A DNA stretch of 56,274 nt from Candidatus Faecousia faecigallinarum. Lineage in GTDB: Bacteria > Bacillota > Clostridia > Oscillospirales > Oscillospiraceae. Within the stretch, counting starts at the first letter, position 1; each line of letters starts with the position of its first letter. The stretch lies in the NCBI GenBank assembly GCA_018712145.1, contig DVHJ01000019.1:1-56274 (forward strand). Reading direction: 5' to 3'. Positions 9,401-16,284 of the stretch are shown here, piece by piece. Under the pieces are notes generated by a model. That model had not been told where the DNA came from and did no database searches. It was given only the letters and a program-made list of their open reading frames with translations. A program made the translations under genes and the position numbers.

Positions 9401-11560
9401 CTGTCCATCTGCGGTAGTATAGGTCGTGGAATCATCAGTAATCACAATGGGATATGCCCGGTAGGACAAATCCTGATCACTGGTATTGTGTACTGTAAAG
9501 TTAAGCTGATATATACCTGTTCTCTGCGGATCATCCATCAATTCCAGCTTCGGGCGCTCCATACCCGCAACGGTGAGGTAAGCCGGGGTTTCGGCCGCAG
9601 CGTTGATGTCCATCAAACCGGCGCCCTGTTTCCGGGGGGAAACCGGCGTGTCTCCGTCGTAGACGATAGAGGCAGTGCACATCAGCAGCGTATCAATCAT
9701 ATCCTTCTGTTCCCCCGGGGTTAGCGCCGGGAAGCGGTGTTCCACTGCCCCTTTGACGATTGCCATGCCGCCGGCCACATGGGGAGAGGCCATGGAGGTG
9801 CCGCTCATCAGTTCATACTGGTTGCCAGGCACGGCAGAATAAATATTGCCACCGGGAGCAGAAAGTTCCGGCTTCAGCGTCAGTTCCGAAGTTGCTCCCC
9901 AGGAAGAGAAATCGGACATGCCGGCCACAGGAGAAGTAACCACCGCATCTTGGGTAGCGATGGTCAGCACCTTTTCCTCCTGCTGCGCTAGGAAAGCGCC
10001 ATCCGCCTGAGAGATAAAGGCCACCGGAATACACCAAGCAGAAATGGACATATAAACCATGCCGGGCTGATTATTATACACAATGAGGCCAATTGCACCG
10101 GCTTCCTGTGCTGCCCGGGCTTTCGCTTCGTAATACGAGCCGCCCCGCTGCACCACCGCAATTTTACCCTGCACTTCCAGCCCCTGATAGTCCTCTGCTA
10201 GACCGGTCCCAGGAACCATCACGTAGGGCAATTGTCCACCGGCCAATTTCCGGAAGGCATACTCTTTGGTAACCGCTCCCGTTGTGGCATCATACCCGTC
10301 ATAGTAGCAGATATCCCGATCCGCTACCGTAATATATGGAGAGAGAATACCGCAGTTTTCTACGCTAGCAATGGCCAGAGATTCGTCATACGTAGCTGGT
10401 TCGCCAGCATTGCCATAGTCAGGATTGGCTGTCAGTGCCCGTCCACCATAGCTATTGTTGTAAGCGGCGCTGTAATCGTTGCCCACGGCCACCGCCATGG
10501 AGATACCATATTCCCCCACCCGGTTAAACACTTGGATGAGGTTCATTGTCCAGGCATCCTGAGATTCATAGTCGATGAAACCGCAAGTGGAGCCAAGGCT
10601 CAGGTTGACCGCATCCACATCCAGGGCAATGCAATCCTCCAGGGCAGCCAACACATCGTCATAGGACGCACCGCCGGACGTATTGAATACCTTCATATTC
10701 AAAATCTGGGCTTCTGGTGCTACACCCATCACCCCGTCTCTGACGCCGTCATTTCCAGCTGCCGTGGCAGCAACATGGGTACCGTGCTCGCCGCCGGAGG
10801 CAGGCGGTGAACCATCGGCATCCTTCTCACCATAGTCAAACTGGAAGGGAATTTTCTCACTACGGTATAGTGTTGATGCTCCAACGCCGTAAACGATGCT
10901 CTCGCATTGCAGAGCATGATTGTCCAGAATGGACTGCAACTCCGCCTGAGTCAGACTGGGCCTTTCCGGTGCATCCCGGAAAATCTCGTGATTCATGTCC
11001 ACACCGGTATCCAAGATAGCGATGCGCATTCCCTCGCCGTGGTAGCCGGTTTCGTTAAAAATTCCGCCGCCAATCATGCTGTTGCTGGTGCTCATAGACG
11101 GCATCAGGGCAAAACTGGGCGTCAGGAAAGCAGACTCTACCCCCGGTAGTTCGCGAATTTCCTTCAGCTGGCCATAGGTCACCGTGGCAGAAAACCCATT
11201 GGTCAGGGTGGTATAAACATACCCCACTTCCAGCGGCGCACCGTTCAGCACCTGGCGGGAAATCTCCGCCTGTACGCTGGCTTGTTGGGCACGCATTTGC
11301 CGGCGGACTGTCTCGGAAACCGCTGCATCCTTCAGCTTGCTATCGTCCAACAAGACGATGATATCCACAAGCTGATCATCTGCAATGGTTTCTTCTGCCT
11401 CTACAACCTTGGCAGATGTCTCCCGCAGGCCAAGGGATCCCAAGCCAGCTTGGTTCTCAACCGGCCTGGTTCGCAACTCCCCTGGCGCTGCCAGTACTGC
11501 TGTGGGCAGCAATGTGGCAAGCATTGCCAGGACAAGCAGCCATGAACAGAGTTTCTTCAT
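3437..11560 (-). CDS. Giant S-layer-anchored subtilisin-like serine protease
   Basis: A 2707-residue secreted protein. The start at 11560 has GAAGG upstream and a signal peptide ending near LAAPGEL; an in-frame ATG 26 codons earlier overlaps the promoter. Domain order: an inhibitor_I9-like propeptide; subtilase S8 with DTGVD (about 185), GEHGTHVAATAAGN (about 260) and SGTSMASPHVAGG (about 587); a PA insert near 390-510; a C5a-peptidase-type Fn3-like region; four choice-of-anchor-J/cleaved-adhesin modules (each with EDF or QDF and GW, e.g. EDFNDAWLPEGW) interleaved with three bacterial-repeat modules (ASAGENGAVSPAGD type); thirteen 31-36-residue Cys/His repeats (about 2020-2510); and three C-terminal SLH domains for binding secondary cell-wall polymer. 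The catalytic triad is intact. It probably degrades host or dietary protein at the cell surface. Substrate unknown. Confidence 0.93.
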   Translation of the reverse strand: MKKLCSWLLVLAMLATLLPTAVLAAPGELRTRPVENQAGLGSLGLRETSAKVVEAEETIADDQLVDIIVLLDDSKLKDAAVSETVRRQMRAQQASVQAEISRQVLNGAPLEVGYVYTTLTNGFSATVTYGQLKEIRELPGVESAFLTPSFALMPSMSTSNSMIGGGIFNETGYHGEGMRIAILDTGVDMNHEIFRDAPERPSLTQAELQSILDNHALQCESIVYGVGASTLYRSEKIPFQFDYGEKDADGSPPASGGEHGTHVAATAAGNDGVRDGVMGVAPEAQILNMKVFNTSGGASYDDVLAALEDCIALDVDAVNLSLGSTCGFIDYESQDAWTMNLIQVFNRVGEYGISMAVAVGNDYSAAYNNSYGGRALTANPDYGNAGEPATYDESLAIASVENCGILSPYITVADRDICYYDGYDATTGAVTKEYAFRKLAGGQLPYVMVPGTGLAEDYQGLEVQGKIAVVQRGGSYYEAKARAAQEAGAIGLIVYNNQPGMVYMSISAWCIPVAFISQADGAFLAQQEEKVLTIATQDAVVTSPVAGMSDFSSWGATSELTLKPELSAPGGNIYSAVPGNQYELMSGTSMASPHVAGGMAIVKGAVEHRFPALTPGEQKDMIDTLLMCTASIVYDGDTPVSPRKQGAGLMDINAAAETPAYLTVAGMERPKLELMDDPQRTGIYQLNFTVHNTSDQDLSYRAYPIVITDDSTTYTTADGQSVQITTETSVPLEHTYTTNWENDLVTVPAGGEAEVSITVTLTDPEGALAAFENGAYVEGWAVLEPENVDDIALHVPFLAFYGDWTEAPSIDAGFYYEELNGETSKAQTYPNSAICSSLEGYTNTYLGDNNYALGMEYLADRNAISPNEDDFMDSLTYVYTGLLRSARNLRYTITGSDGTVYYTKTVEYEPKSVYDSSYFQVVPAGVNDYDEIDPWYGTDARGSTLPNNAKATVRIEADLVFNGHEANNKRSSWAFPITIDTQEPEITEMTVRESEGRYYATLTMTDNQYVSAVVLTDPKHSKEFDVIGLAEPTPGATTVLRDVDITGMGESIGLVIHDYAGNSKAYTLKAKGNSDDYADVVPTDILWAEDFNDAWLPEGWSIQSKGQSIETWYRDEDYMATCNFDENFPQDEWLITPAIDISGRQTEVHMVFDFNTVYAFTTYYKHCNLLVMASQDGGENWEEIWNLWDAGIFADWTNTQAKVTIPEEFQGSGSLQFAFVYQGQDGAMISIDNVVVYADLLEDYAVIHASAGENGAVSPAGDVLVKKGNSRTITITPDEGYAIAAVTVDGVDLGPISYYTFERVGVDHTITASFVPASAAGQQTLLDQDFEHGVLPDKGWTVKTTDTGAKYYTWYVSKYTHLNGSYAARVDCDLYDEDTWSGGAKQDEYLISPSVELPNDAATLTFDYAFGRSALFGGRMSFAVEVSTDGGNTWIPIWDAAGELTDAGTGAYQTGTCSLALPEQYWGQNVQLAFHYGKNAGAYGDTVAVDNVKLTAPGGGAEVSHTLRAQATEGGTITPAGDTQVATGGSQTFVLTPAERCQLVSLQVNGRTVKAEDSYTLSDIDQSYYLLATFASIAETPQVIFEQDFEGEEFPPAGWSVEGVNGDFTWKQYKYVYLNGTQNAYISADYTTGAAQDERLVTPAVDLTGTTQTQLDFAYAYPYYGMKGGEFTFTLEVSLDGSSWTELWNAADTLPSSLTDYVVSGVAQVEIPEEFCAPDVRFAFRYTRPAGDGSGIAAVDDLKLSAVGAPVAEGHTIYASAGQGGSIAPSGTVIVPENGNQTFRIVPETGYEIADVLVDGQSVGAVDQYTFSNVTQGHTISATFRATASGILFAQDFEDGSFPSRGWQVKSSNESYTWYGGNFTQLNATKVARIDCDLYESGDWGKQEFSPAGTGAKQDEYLISPVVNLTGKTPVLQFDYAFGRYELFAGAMDFTVEASTDGGETWQTIWNAAIDLTKADSGYYQSGTCRLPVPEAFQTENVQFAFHYGKGWGSSAETVAVDNITLEEPETCIHGSTELRGATEATCTQNGYTGDTYCTICGMLLEKGETIPALGHDFAVKLETVLPTCTEDGYTRYQCSRCDATQDRDIVAAAGHTEELRNEKAPTCTEDGYTGDVYCAVCGQLLEKGQAIAPNGHQYSQSVTEPTCTEGGYTTHTCTVCGHSYRDSETLPLGHSFRDTVVAPACGREGYTEHLCTVCGYSCRDQYTPALSHSWSSWKTEQEAGCTQPGVKTRTCAICGQQEKDTISATGHSYTETVTQPTCETVGYTTYTCAACGHSYVDHLIPATGHHYVSQVTLPTCGEMGYTTYTCSVCGYSYRTDYVQAHDHHYEATVTKEATCTEEGILTFTCTECGESYRENIPMAPHDYNAQVIQPDCSHMGYTMHTCTVCGHSYQDSFVDAKGHTYQAEEVPATCTGYGFVQETCTTCGDSYISAITPPSGHMVTRQNAKAATCTEEGYTGDEICTVCSETVKQGEVIPAMGHKTVVQNAKPATCLESGYTGDQVCTVCGKTVAVGEVIPASCPSEAFTDLNITKWYHEYTDYVITNDLMNGMGGNLFAPNHDLTRAMLVTTLYRLAGEPAVAEKSGFQDVAENAWYTDAVAWAEAVGIAQGVTDTKFNPMGKVTREQAAAFLYRFVTEYLKAEPASGADLAVYTDAGSISGYARTAVAWATAEELFQGFPDGSVQPQGTLTRAQMAKLLAVLAQRF
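4010..5530 (-). repeat. Thirteen tandem Cys/His-rich protein repeats within the subtilase
   Basis: The encoded repeats follow a consensus like (A/P)TCTEDGYT, then CTVCG, then a GHxY-type end, spaced 31-36 residues. Each has one Cys, then a CxxC pair, and most end in Gly-His. Copies differ clearly in DNA sequence, so the array is old or diversified rather than a recent expansion. Such repeats occur in surface proteins of gut Clostridia; whether they bind metal, form disulfides or act as spacers is not established. Confidence 0.85.
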
Positions 11561-11601
11561 GTCGTAACCTTCTTTCTTTCGTGTTTTTTGGTCTCTTTCT
11601 T

Positions 11602-11616
11602 GAGGCATATTGCCTC
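11602..11616. promoter_or_regulatory. Palindrome in the subtilase mRNA leader
   Basis: GAGGCA-TAT-TGCCTC is a perfect 6+6 inverted repeat placed at about +5 to +20 of the predicted transcript. It could be an operator or a 5' stabilising hairpin. No regulator is identified. Confidence 0.4.
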
Positions 11617-11626
11617 TCTGCGCAAT

Positions 11627-11655
11627 ATTATACTGCACGCGAGCGCATTTTTCAA
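11627..11655 (-). promoter_or_regulatory. Sigma-A promoter of the subtilase gene
   Basis: On the minus strand TTGAAA (11655-11650) and TATAAT (11632-11627) are 17 bases apart. The predicted start is near 11620, giving a 60-base leader before the ATG at 11560. This also supports the downstream ATG, because the upstream ATG (11638) precedes the transcript. Confidence 0.75.
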
Positions 11656-11730
11656 CCCATTTCTTTAAAAATGTGGAAAAGAAATGCTCCGGCTGAACCG
11701 CTGTGCAAATCGACTGCCGTGCTTACAGAG

Positions 11731-11772
11731 AAAAATAACCGCCAACCGGACAGAAACTTTTCCGATTGGCGG
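11731..11772 (-). terminator. Intrinsic terminator of the winged-helix regulator gene
   Basis: CCGCCAACCGGA (11739-11750) pairs with TCCGATTGGCGG (11761-11772) with one mismatch. On the minus strand the stem is followed by TTATTTTT, a normal U-tract. Confidence 0.75.
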
Positions 11773-11796
11773 GATATCGTCTTTCAATCCTAACAT

Positions 11797-12936
11797 TCAC
11801 TGGCTCCGGCTGCCTCCAGCCAGAAGTTGACGGACATTGGAAAGAAAAGCAGATATGCTCTCCTTGTCTGTTGTATAATAATACCGGGACTGCTCCTGCT
11901 CCCGGGTCAAAAAACCATAGTTAAACAGCGTCATGAGAATGCGAGACATATGCCCGGCATTAATGTTCATCTCCTCTGCCAGTTTTTGGCAGTAGGACCG
12001 CTCCGTGCCCAGGCGCTGCAGCACTTCAAATTTGCTTTTGTCGCTGATCGAGCGGAGAATGGCACAAGTGCGTTCCACACTTCCCCCCACTTTGCGAATT
12101 GTACTGTGAATGGTCACCGCACAGCCAATGATAAAGGTGTCGCATCCCGATTGCTCCGCAGAATACTCCCCCTCTAGGTCATAAAGAATGCCGGTACAGT
12201 TCATGAGAGAAAACAGAATTCTTGTCTCCGGCCGCTGGGGAAGATTTTCCTGCGCCCTGGCAATCAGCTGAACCAATCGGGAAGGCGAAGTGTCCGTGAA
12301 CTGCGCCTGCCAGTAGTCCGCCGTTGTCTCCATCAGCCAGCGTTCCTTGTCCAACCAGAGCTGCAAGCGCCTGGCGTAGGGCAAAATCAGGTCAATCAAT
12401 TCGTCCATACAGCGGTCATAGTGGGTTAGCATTTGTAACATCTCCAGCTTATACTCCGCCGGATAATTCAGCGCATACATTTGCTCTACCAGATCTCCTC
12501 CACTCTGGCCGGGCAACAAGGAATGAAACTCCAGTCCAGACATACTCACCGCGCCAATGGTAAAACCATCAGTCTGCATGTCCGCCCAACGGCGCTTTAG
12601 TGCTTTGGCTTCCGTCTCCAGGTCATGGTGGGCATAGAGGAAGAAAGACAAGGTCATCGCCTTGGCCAGGCAAAGATTATCCCGCACGGCATCAGTTTCA
12701 AAACGGCGGAAAAAACGCTGAATCTGGGGATTTTGCACCGGTAAGTCTTCGCAAACTTCCCGGGTAATGCGCTCCAAACACTCCAGCTTTTGCGTAAAAA
12801 CCGCTGGAAAGGCGCTGCCATACAGCCGTGCCATCGACTCCGCAATGTCACGAAAGGAAACGCCATTGACGTGTTTATAGAGCATTTCCACAGTTTCGTA
12901 TAATAAAAACGGCTGCCTATCGATTTGCTCCGTCAT
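11797..12936 (-). CDS. Winged-helix (ArsR-like) transcriptional regulator with long N-terminal domain
   Basis: A 379-residue protein starting MTEQIDRQPF. ATG at 12936 is preferred because GGGAGGGAA precedes it; an in-frame start 21 codons upstream falls in the promoter region. Residues 1 to about 290 are mostly helical with no domain I recognise. The last 85 residues contain a winged helix (FEVLQRLGTERSYCQKLAEEM, then a recognition helix NAGHMSRILMTL and wing), as in ArsR/SmtB regulators. No metal-binding cysteine pattern is evident. The short divergent-free upstream gap holds a candidate promoter. Target genes are unknown; the adjacent giant protease is a possible one by position only. Confidence 0.65.
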   Translation of the reverse strand: MTEQIDRQPFLLYETVEMLYKHVNGVSFRDIAESMARLYGSAFPAVFTQKLECLERITREVCEDLPVQNPQIQRFFRRFETDAVRDNLCLAKAMTLSFFLYAHHDLETEAKALKRRWADMQTDGFTIGAVSMSGLEFHSLLPGQSGGDLVEQMYALNYPAEYKLEMLQMLTHYDRCMDELIDLILPYARRLQLWLDKERWLMETTADYWQAQFTDTSPSRLVQLIARAQENLPQRPETRILFSLMNCTGILYDLEGEYSAEQSGCDTFIIGCAVTIHSTIRKVGGSVERTCAILRSISDKSKFEVLQRLGTERSYCQKLAEEMNINAGHMSRILMTLFNYGFLTREQEQSRYYYTTDKESISAFLSNVRQLLAGGSRSQ

Positions 12937-12970
12937 CCAATTCCCTCCCTTGGTGTAACTTACCAATTTT

Positions 12971-12999
12971 ATCCTACCATATTTCCCAAATGACTGCAA
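12971..12999 (-). promoter_or_regulatory. Candidate promoter of the winged-helix regulator
   Basis: Minus strand TTGCAG and TAGGAT separated by 17 bases, followed by an imperfect palindrome GGTAAGTTACACC (12952-12964) between the -10 box and the ribosome site that might be an autoregulatory operator. Box matches are only fair. Confidence 0.4.
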
Positions 13000-13050
13000 G
13001 TATGGAATTCCTTATGCCGTATCCCATAGGCCGCCGCCGGAGACGCCCCC

Positions 13051-13779
13051 TCAGTCAATTTCTTCGTCAGGCTTAATTGTCGCGTTTTCCTCCGGGTACC
13101 TGCATTTTAAGCTCCGCAGATACGCCTTTTGTTCCGGAGTGATGCGATAGCTCTCCACTGCCTTTTGAATGGTTTTGTTGTGGGTCCAGGGGGAAAGCCG
13201 GTGTGCCTGGAGACAAGGTAGGGCAGCCTGGTACTGCTTGGCCAACGCCGTGGCAAAGTACCAAGCAACCATCATATTGACATAATATTCCTGGCTGCGC
13301 ACGCCAGCCACCCAGTCCAAATATTCCGATTGGAATTGCTCATCCAGGAAAAACGTCATCAGCATTTCTATGCCAAAGCGAACAGCATAAGGATGATTTG
13401 ATGCCATCCACTCTGGAATTTTCGCCTTTAGCGCCGGCAAATTTTTCCGGAACGCCTTGGGCCGGATCAGGTCGCAGGTAGCCCAGTTATCCACATAAGG
13501 CAAAAATCGCTCCAGGGCAGCAATGGTTTGCCCATAATCCGCCATCGCGGAGATCATCAGGCCGTGGAGATTATTTTCCTCAACGTATTGGTGGGGCAAG
13601 GCTTCCAAAAACGCCGCGCCTTCCGGGGTGTTGTTCAATCTCTTTGCCAGCTTTCGCAGCTCCGGGGTACGAACGCCAATGACTGTCTCCGGATTCACCG
13701 TGGGCATCAGCCGGATTTGGAACCCCCGGTAAGCGGTATCCTGCAGGGCAAACAGCCGGTTCTGAATCGTTTCTTCCAT
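13051..13779 (-). CDS. DNA alkylation repair protein, AlkD-like glycosylase
   Basis: A 242-residue all-helical HEAT-repeat DNA glycosylase that removes alkylated bases such as 3- and 7-alkylpurines without base flipping. The family marker GVRTPELRKLAK is near residue 35. YVDNWATCDLIRPK near 95 supplies the conserved Trp and the catalytic Asp, and a second conserved segment, VAGVRSQEYYVNMMVAWYFA, follows near 150. Length is as expected. The start has GAGGG upstream, 10 bases after the stop of the helicase gene, so it is the last gene of the long minus-strand run that begins at comEC. Confidence 0.9.
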   Translation of the reverse strand: MEETIQNRLFALQDTAYRGFQIRLMPTVNPETVIGVRTPELRKLAKRLNNTPEGAAFLEALPHQYVEENNLHGLMISAMADYGQTIAALERFLPYVDNWATCDLIRPKAFRKNLPALKAKIPEWMASNHPYAVRFGIEMLMTFFLDEQFQSEYLDWVAGVRSQEYYVNMMVAWYFATALAKQYQAALPCLQAHRLSPWTHNKTIQKAVESYRITPEQKAYLRSLKCRYPEENATIKPDEEID

Positions 13780-13789
13780 GACAATCCCT

Positions 13790-15886
13790 CTATTCGTTTG
13801 GGTTTACCCGTTTCAACTGCCGGCTTTCCACCGCAAAGTTCAGGGCAAAATACCGGACTTTTCCGTTGGCAAAGCGGATGGATACAATGTCTCCCTGCCG
13901 GCTGACAATCTTCCCCCGGCCAAACAGGCGGTGTTCCACCAGACCGCCTGCTCTCCACTCTTCCCCAGGCGCTGGTGTCCGCCGGTGGGAGACAATCGAG
14001 ACACCGGGGATATTCCGGTTTTCCGGCGCTTTGGCCTTTACCGGCTTAGCCGTGGGAAACAGTTCTTCCGCAAAGGTGGAGTGCAGCGCCGGAGACTGGA
14101 AGCGGAATACGGCCAGCTCTTGCTTTGCCCGGGTCATGCCCACGTAAAACAAGCGCCGCTCTTCTGCATAGGCCTCTGCCTCCCCGCCCCCAGCGGAAGG
14201 TAAGCAGGCCGGAAAAATACCGTCTGCCACGTCCATGAGAAACACCCGGTCATACTCCAGCCCTTTGCTGGAATGGATGGTAGACAAAATAAACCGGCTC
14301 TCTTCTGCTTGGCCGCTGCCGGTTTGCACAATGGCAGACAGCTCCTCCAGGCGGCGCAGCAGCCCTTGGGGGGTCGGCTCCCTGGCGCCGATGGCCTCCA
14401 GAATCGGGATTTTGCCGGCGTCCATCTCCTTGGACTCCAGGTAATCTCCATAGCCCATGTAGTGGACAATCCGGTAAACCGCTCTGTCCCCCGGGTCGTT
14501 CCGCAAATGGTTCAGGTGGGTTTTTAGGGCTTTGCACCGGCCGCGAACCCGGGCCGGCAAGGCCTCGGATTCCGCCAGGGTATCCCAAATCGAGCCGCTC
14601 TGCCCTGCCGCCGCCTCAGCCGCCGCTTTGGAAATCCCGGCGCCTAATTTATAGTAGAGATTCAAAAACAGGGTTCTGTCTGACGGATGTTCCGCCAACC
14701 GGATAATATCGCAGACGTCCCGCACCACCCGGTGGGTAAAAAAAGCGCTGTCAAACTGCCGGCACCGGTAGCGAATCCCCGCCCGGCTCATCAGATCAAT
14801 GAGGGGCAAGGCGCTGTCATTGTTCCGGTAAAGCACCGCCGTCTCCCGGTTACAATTGCCTGCTACTTTCTCCAGATAGGCATACTGGGCCCGGCGGTCT
14901 TTCACTGTGATGGCGCGAATTTCCGGGCCAGGATCGCAGACAGCCCGCATGGTCTTGGGGCGGCGGTTCCGGTTTCCGCAAATAAACCGGTTCGCCGCAG
15001 AAACAATCTGGGGGGTTGAGCGGTAATTCTGCTCCAGCAGCAGGATCTTTGCCCCCGGGTGCACCTGGTCAAACGCCAGCAATGCTTGGGGATAGGCTGC
15101 CCGAAACCCGTAGATGCTCTGATCTTCATCCCCCACCATAAACAGGTTTTCCCTGGCACTAGCCAGCAGGGCTATCAGCGCATGCTGGATTTTGGAGGTA
15201 TCCTGGGCTTCGTCTACACAAAAGTACCAGTACCGGCGCTGAACGTCTGCCAAGATTTCCGGATACTGCCGCAAAATCCGGTAGGCATAAACCATTTGAT
15301 CATCGTAGTCCATTTTCCGGCGTTGCCGCAACACCTGGCAGTAAGCCCGGTACAAAGGACCAATATGAATCGCATTGACCACCAGCCCGTCGGTCTCCTC
15401 ACCGGTGAGCTGCATATTTTTGATGTAAGTAATCCACTGGCGGATGGTTTTGATGGTGCTCTCTGTGGCAAATTCCTGGGTTTGCCTCCGGTACAGTTCC
15501 CCCACCAAAGCGGTCAGCTCACGTTCATCGGTAACCAGAGAGAAGGCCTTCCGCCCCAGTCTGCGCTGGTAATGCTGAATAATCCGGGCCGAGACGCCGT
15601 TAATGGTGCGAAATTCCATGCGGTTTGCCAACGCTTGCCCAAACTGGGCGGCAAACCGGCTGCGCATATCCCCGGTTGCGGAAACGGTATAGGTCATGGT
15701 GAGAATTCTCTCCGGCGGAATCTGCTTGGCCAACACCATATACCCCAGCCGGGCCACCAGGGTTGTGGTCTTGCCGCTGCCGGGCACTGCCAGAAGCAGC
15801 ACCGGGCCATCCGTCGCCTGCACTGCCGCCGCCTGCTGCGGATTTAGCGCAAGGGCATACCGGGCCTGAAATTCAGCGTAGGTCAT
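13790..15886 (-). CDS. UvrD/PcrA-family ATP-dependent DNA helicase
   Basis: A 698-residue superfamily-1A 3'-5' helicase. Motifs in order: Q-motif LNPQQAAAV; Walker A VPGSGKTTT (about 37); VDEAQDTS; VGDEDQSIYGFRAA; LEQNYRS; TIHSSKGLEYDRVFLMD (about 535); VGMTRAKQEL. The C-terminus carries a Tudor-like RNA-polymerase-binding domain beginning VEHRLFGRGKIVS, the hallmark of PcrA. Slightly shorter than B. subtilis PcrA. GGAGG lies 8 bases before ATG; the start overlaps the NUDIX gene by 14 bases. Likely functions in repair and transcription-conflict resolution. Whether it is the main PcrA or a second paralogue cannot be decided from one window. Confidence 0.92.
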   Translation of the reverse strand: MTYAEFQARYALALNPQQAAAVQATDGPVLLLAVPGSGKTTTLVARLGYMVLAKQIPPERILTMTYTVSATGDMRSRFAAQFGQALANRMEFRTINGVSARIIQHYQRRLGRKAFSLVTDERELTALVGELYRRQTQEFATESTIKTIRQWITYIKNMQLTGEETDGLVVNAIHIGPLYRAYCQVLRQRRKMDYDDQMVYAYRILRQYPEILADVQRRYWYFCVDEAQDTSKIQHALIALLASARENLFMVGDEDQSIYGFRAAYPQALLAFDQVHPGAKILLLEQNYRSTPQIVSAANRFICGNRNRRPKTMRAVCDPGPEIRAITVKDRRAQYAYLEKVAGNCNRETAVLYRNNDSALPLIDLMSRAGIRYRCRQFDSAFFTHRVVRDVCDIIRLAEHPSDRTLFLNLYYKLGAGISKAAAEAAAGQSGSIWDTLAESEALPARVRGRCKALKTHLNHLRNDPGDRAVYRIVHYMGYGDYLESKEMDAGKIPILEAIGAREPTPQGLLRRLEELSAIVQTGSGQAEESRFILSTIHSSKGLEYDRVFLMDVADGIFPACLPSAGGGEAEAYAEERRLFYVGMTRAKQELAVFRFQSPALHSTFAEELFPTAKPVKAKAPENRNIPGVSIVSHRRTPAPGEEWRAGGLVEHRLFGRGKIVSRQGDIVSIRFANGKVRYFALNFAVESRQLKRVNPNE

Positions 15887-16271
15887 GGCAAACGCCTCCG
15901 CTCAGGCGGTGGAGCAGCAGGGTATCTGCCGGGCAGAGGGGGTAACGGTTAACTTCTGCCGGGGTAACCCAGCAAATCGCATTGTGTTCCCGGGCCTGGG
16001 GAACGCCCCCGGTGATGGTAGCCTCAAGCAAGGTCAGGTGGACGGTCACGTCCGGGTAAGCATAAGTCACCTCTGCCCGCACCTTACCCACCTGCACAGC
16101 AATCCCCAGTTCCTCCTGGCATTCCCGGGCCAGGGCCTGGGCTTGGGTCTCGCCCGGCTCCACCTTGCCCCCAACAAATTCCCAGTGTAGTCCCCGGGCT
16201 TTATGGGCCGGGCGCTGGCCAATTAACCATTTTCCCCCGTCCTGAATCAGGGCGGCTACCACTTCAGTCAT
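15873..16271 (-). CDS. NUDIX hydrolase, MutT-like (8-oxo-dGTP diphosphatase type)
   Basis: A 132-residue NUDIX enzyme. The start MTEVVAALIQ at 16271 follows GAGGA at 7 bases; the longer frame to 16301 has none. The NUDIX box is complete: GGKVEPGET, then ARECQEELGI (GX5EX7REUXEEXGU), near residues 35-57. Size and the VVAALIQ start match MutT-type enzymes that sanitise 8-oxo-dGTP, in keeping with the two DNA-maintenance genes downstream. The exact substrate is inferred. The gene overlaps the helicase start by 14 bases. Confidence 0.88.
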   Translation of the reverse strand: MTEVVAALIQDGGKWLIGQRPAHKARGLHWEFVGGKVEPGETQAQALARECQEELGIAVQVGKVRAEVTYAYPDVTVHLTLLEATITGGVPQAREHNAICWVTPAEVNRYPLCPADTLLLHRLSGGVCHDLR

Positions 16272-16284
16272 GGAATTTTCCTCA

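Noticed and set aside
8390..9724. A 444-codon plus-strand open frame
   Set aside because: Antisense to the middle of the subtilase; codon pattern and lack of a start signal mark it as a shadow.
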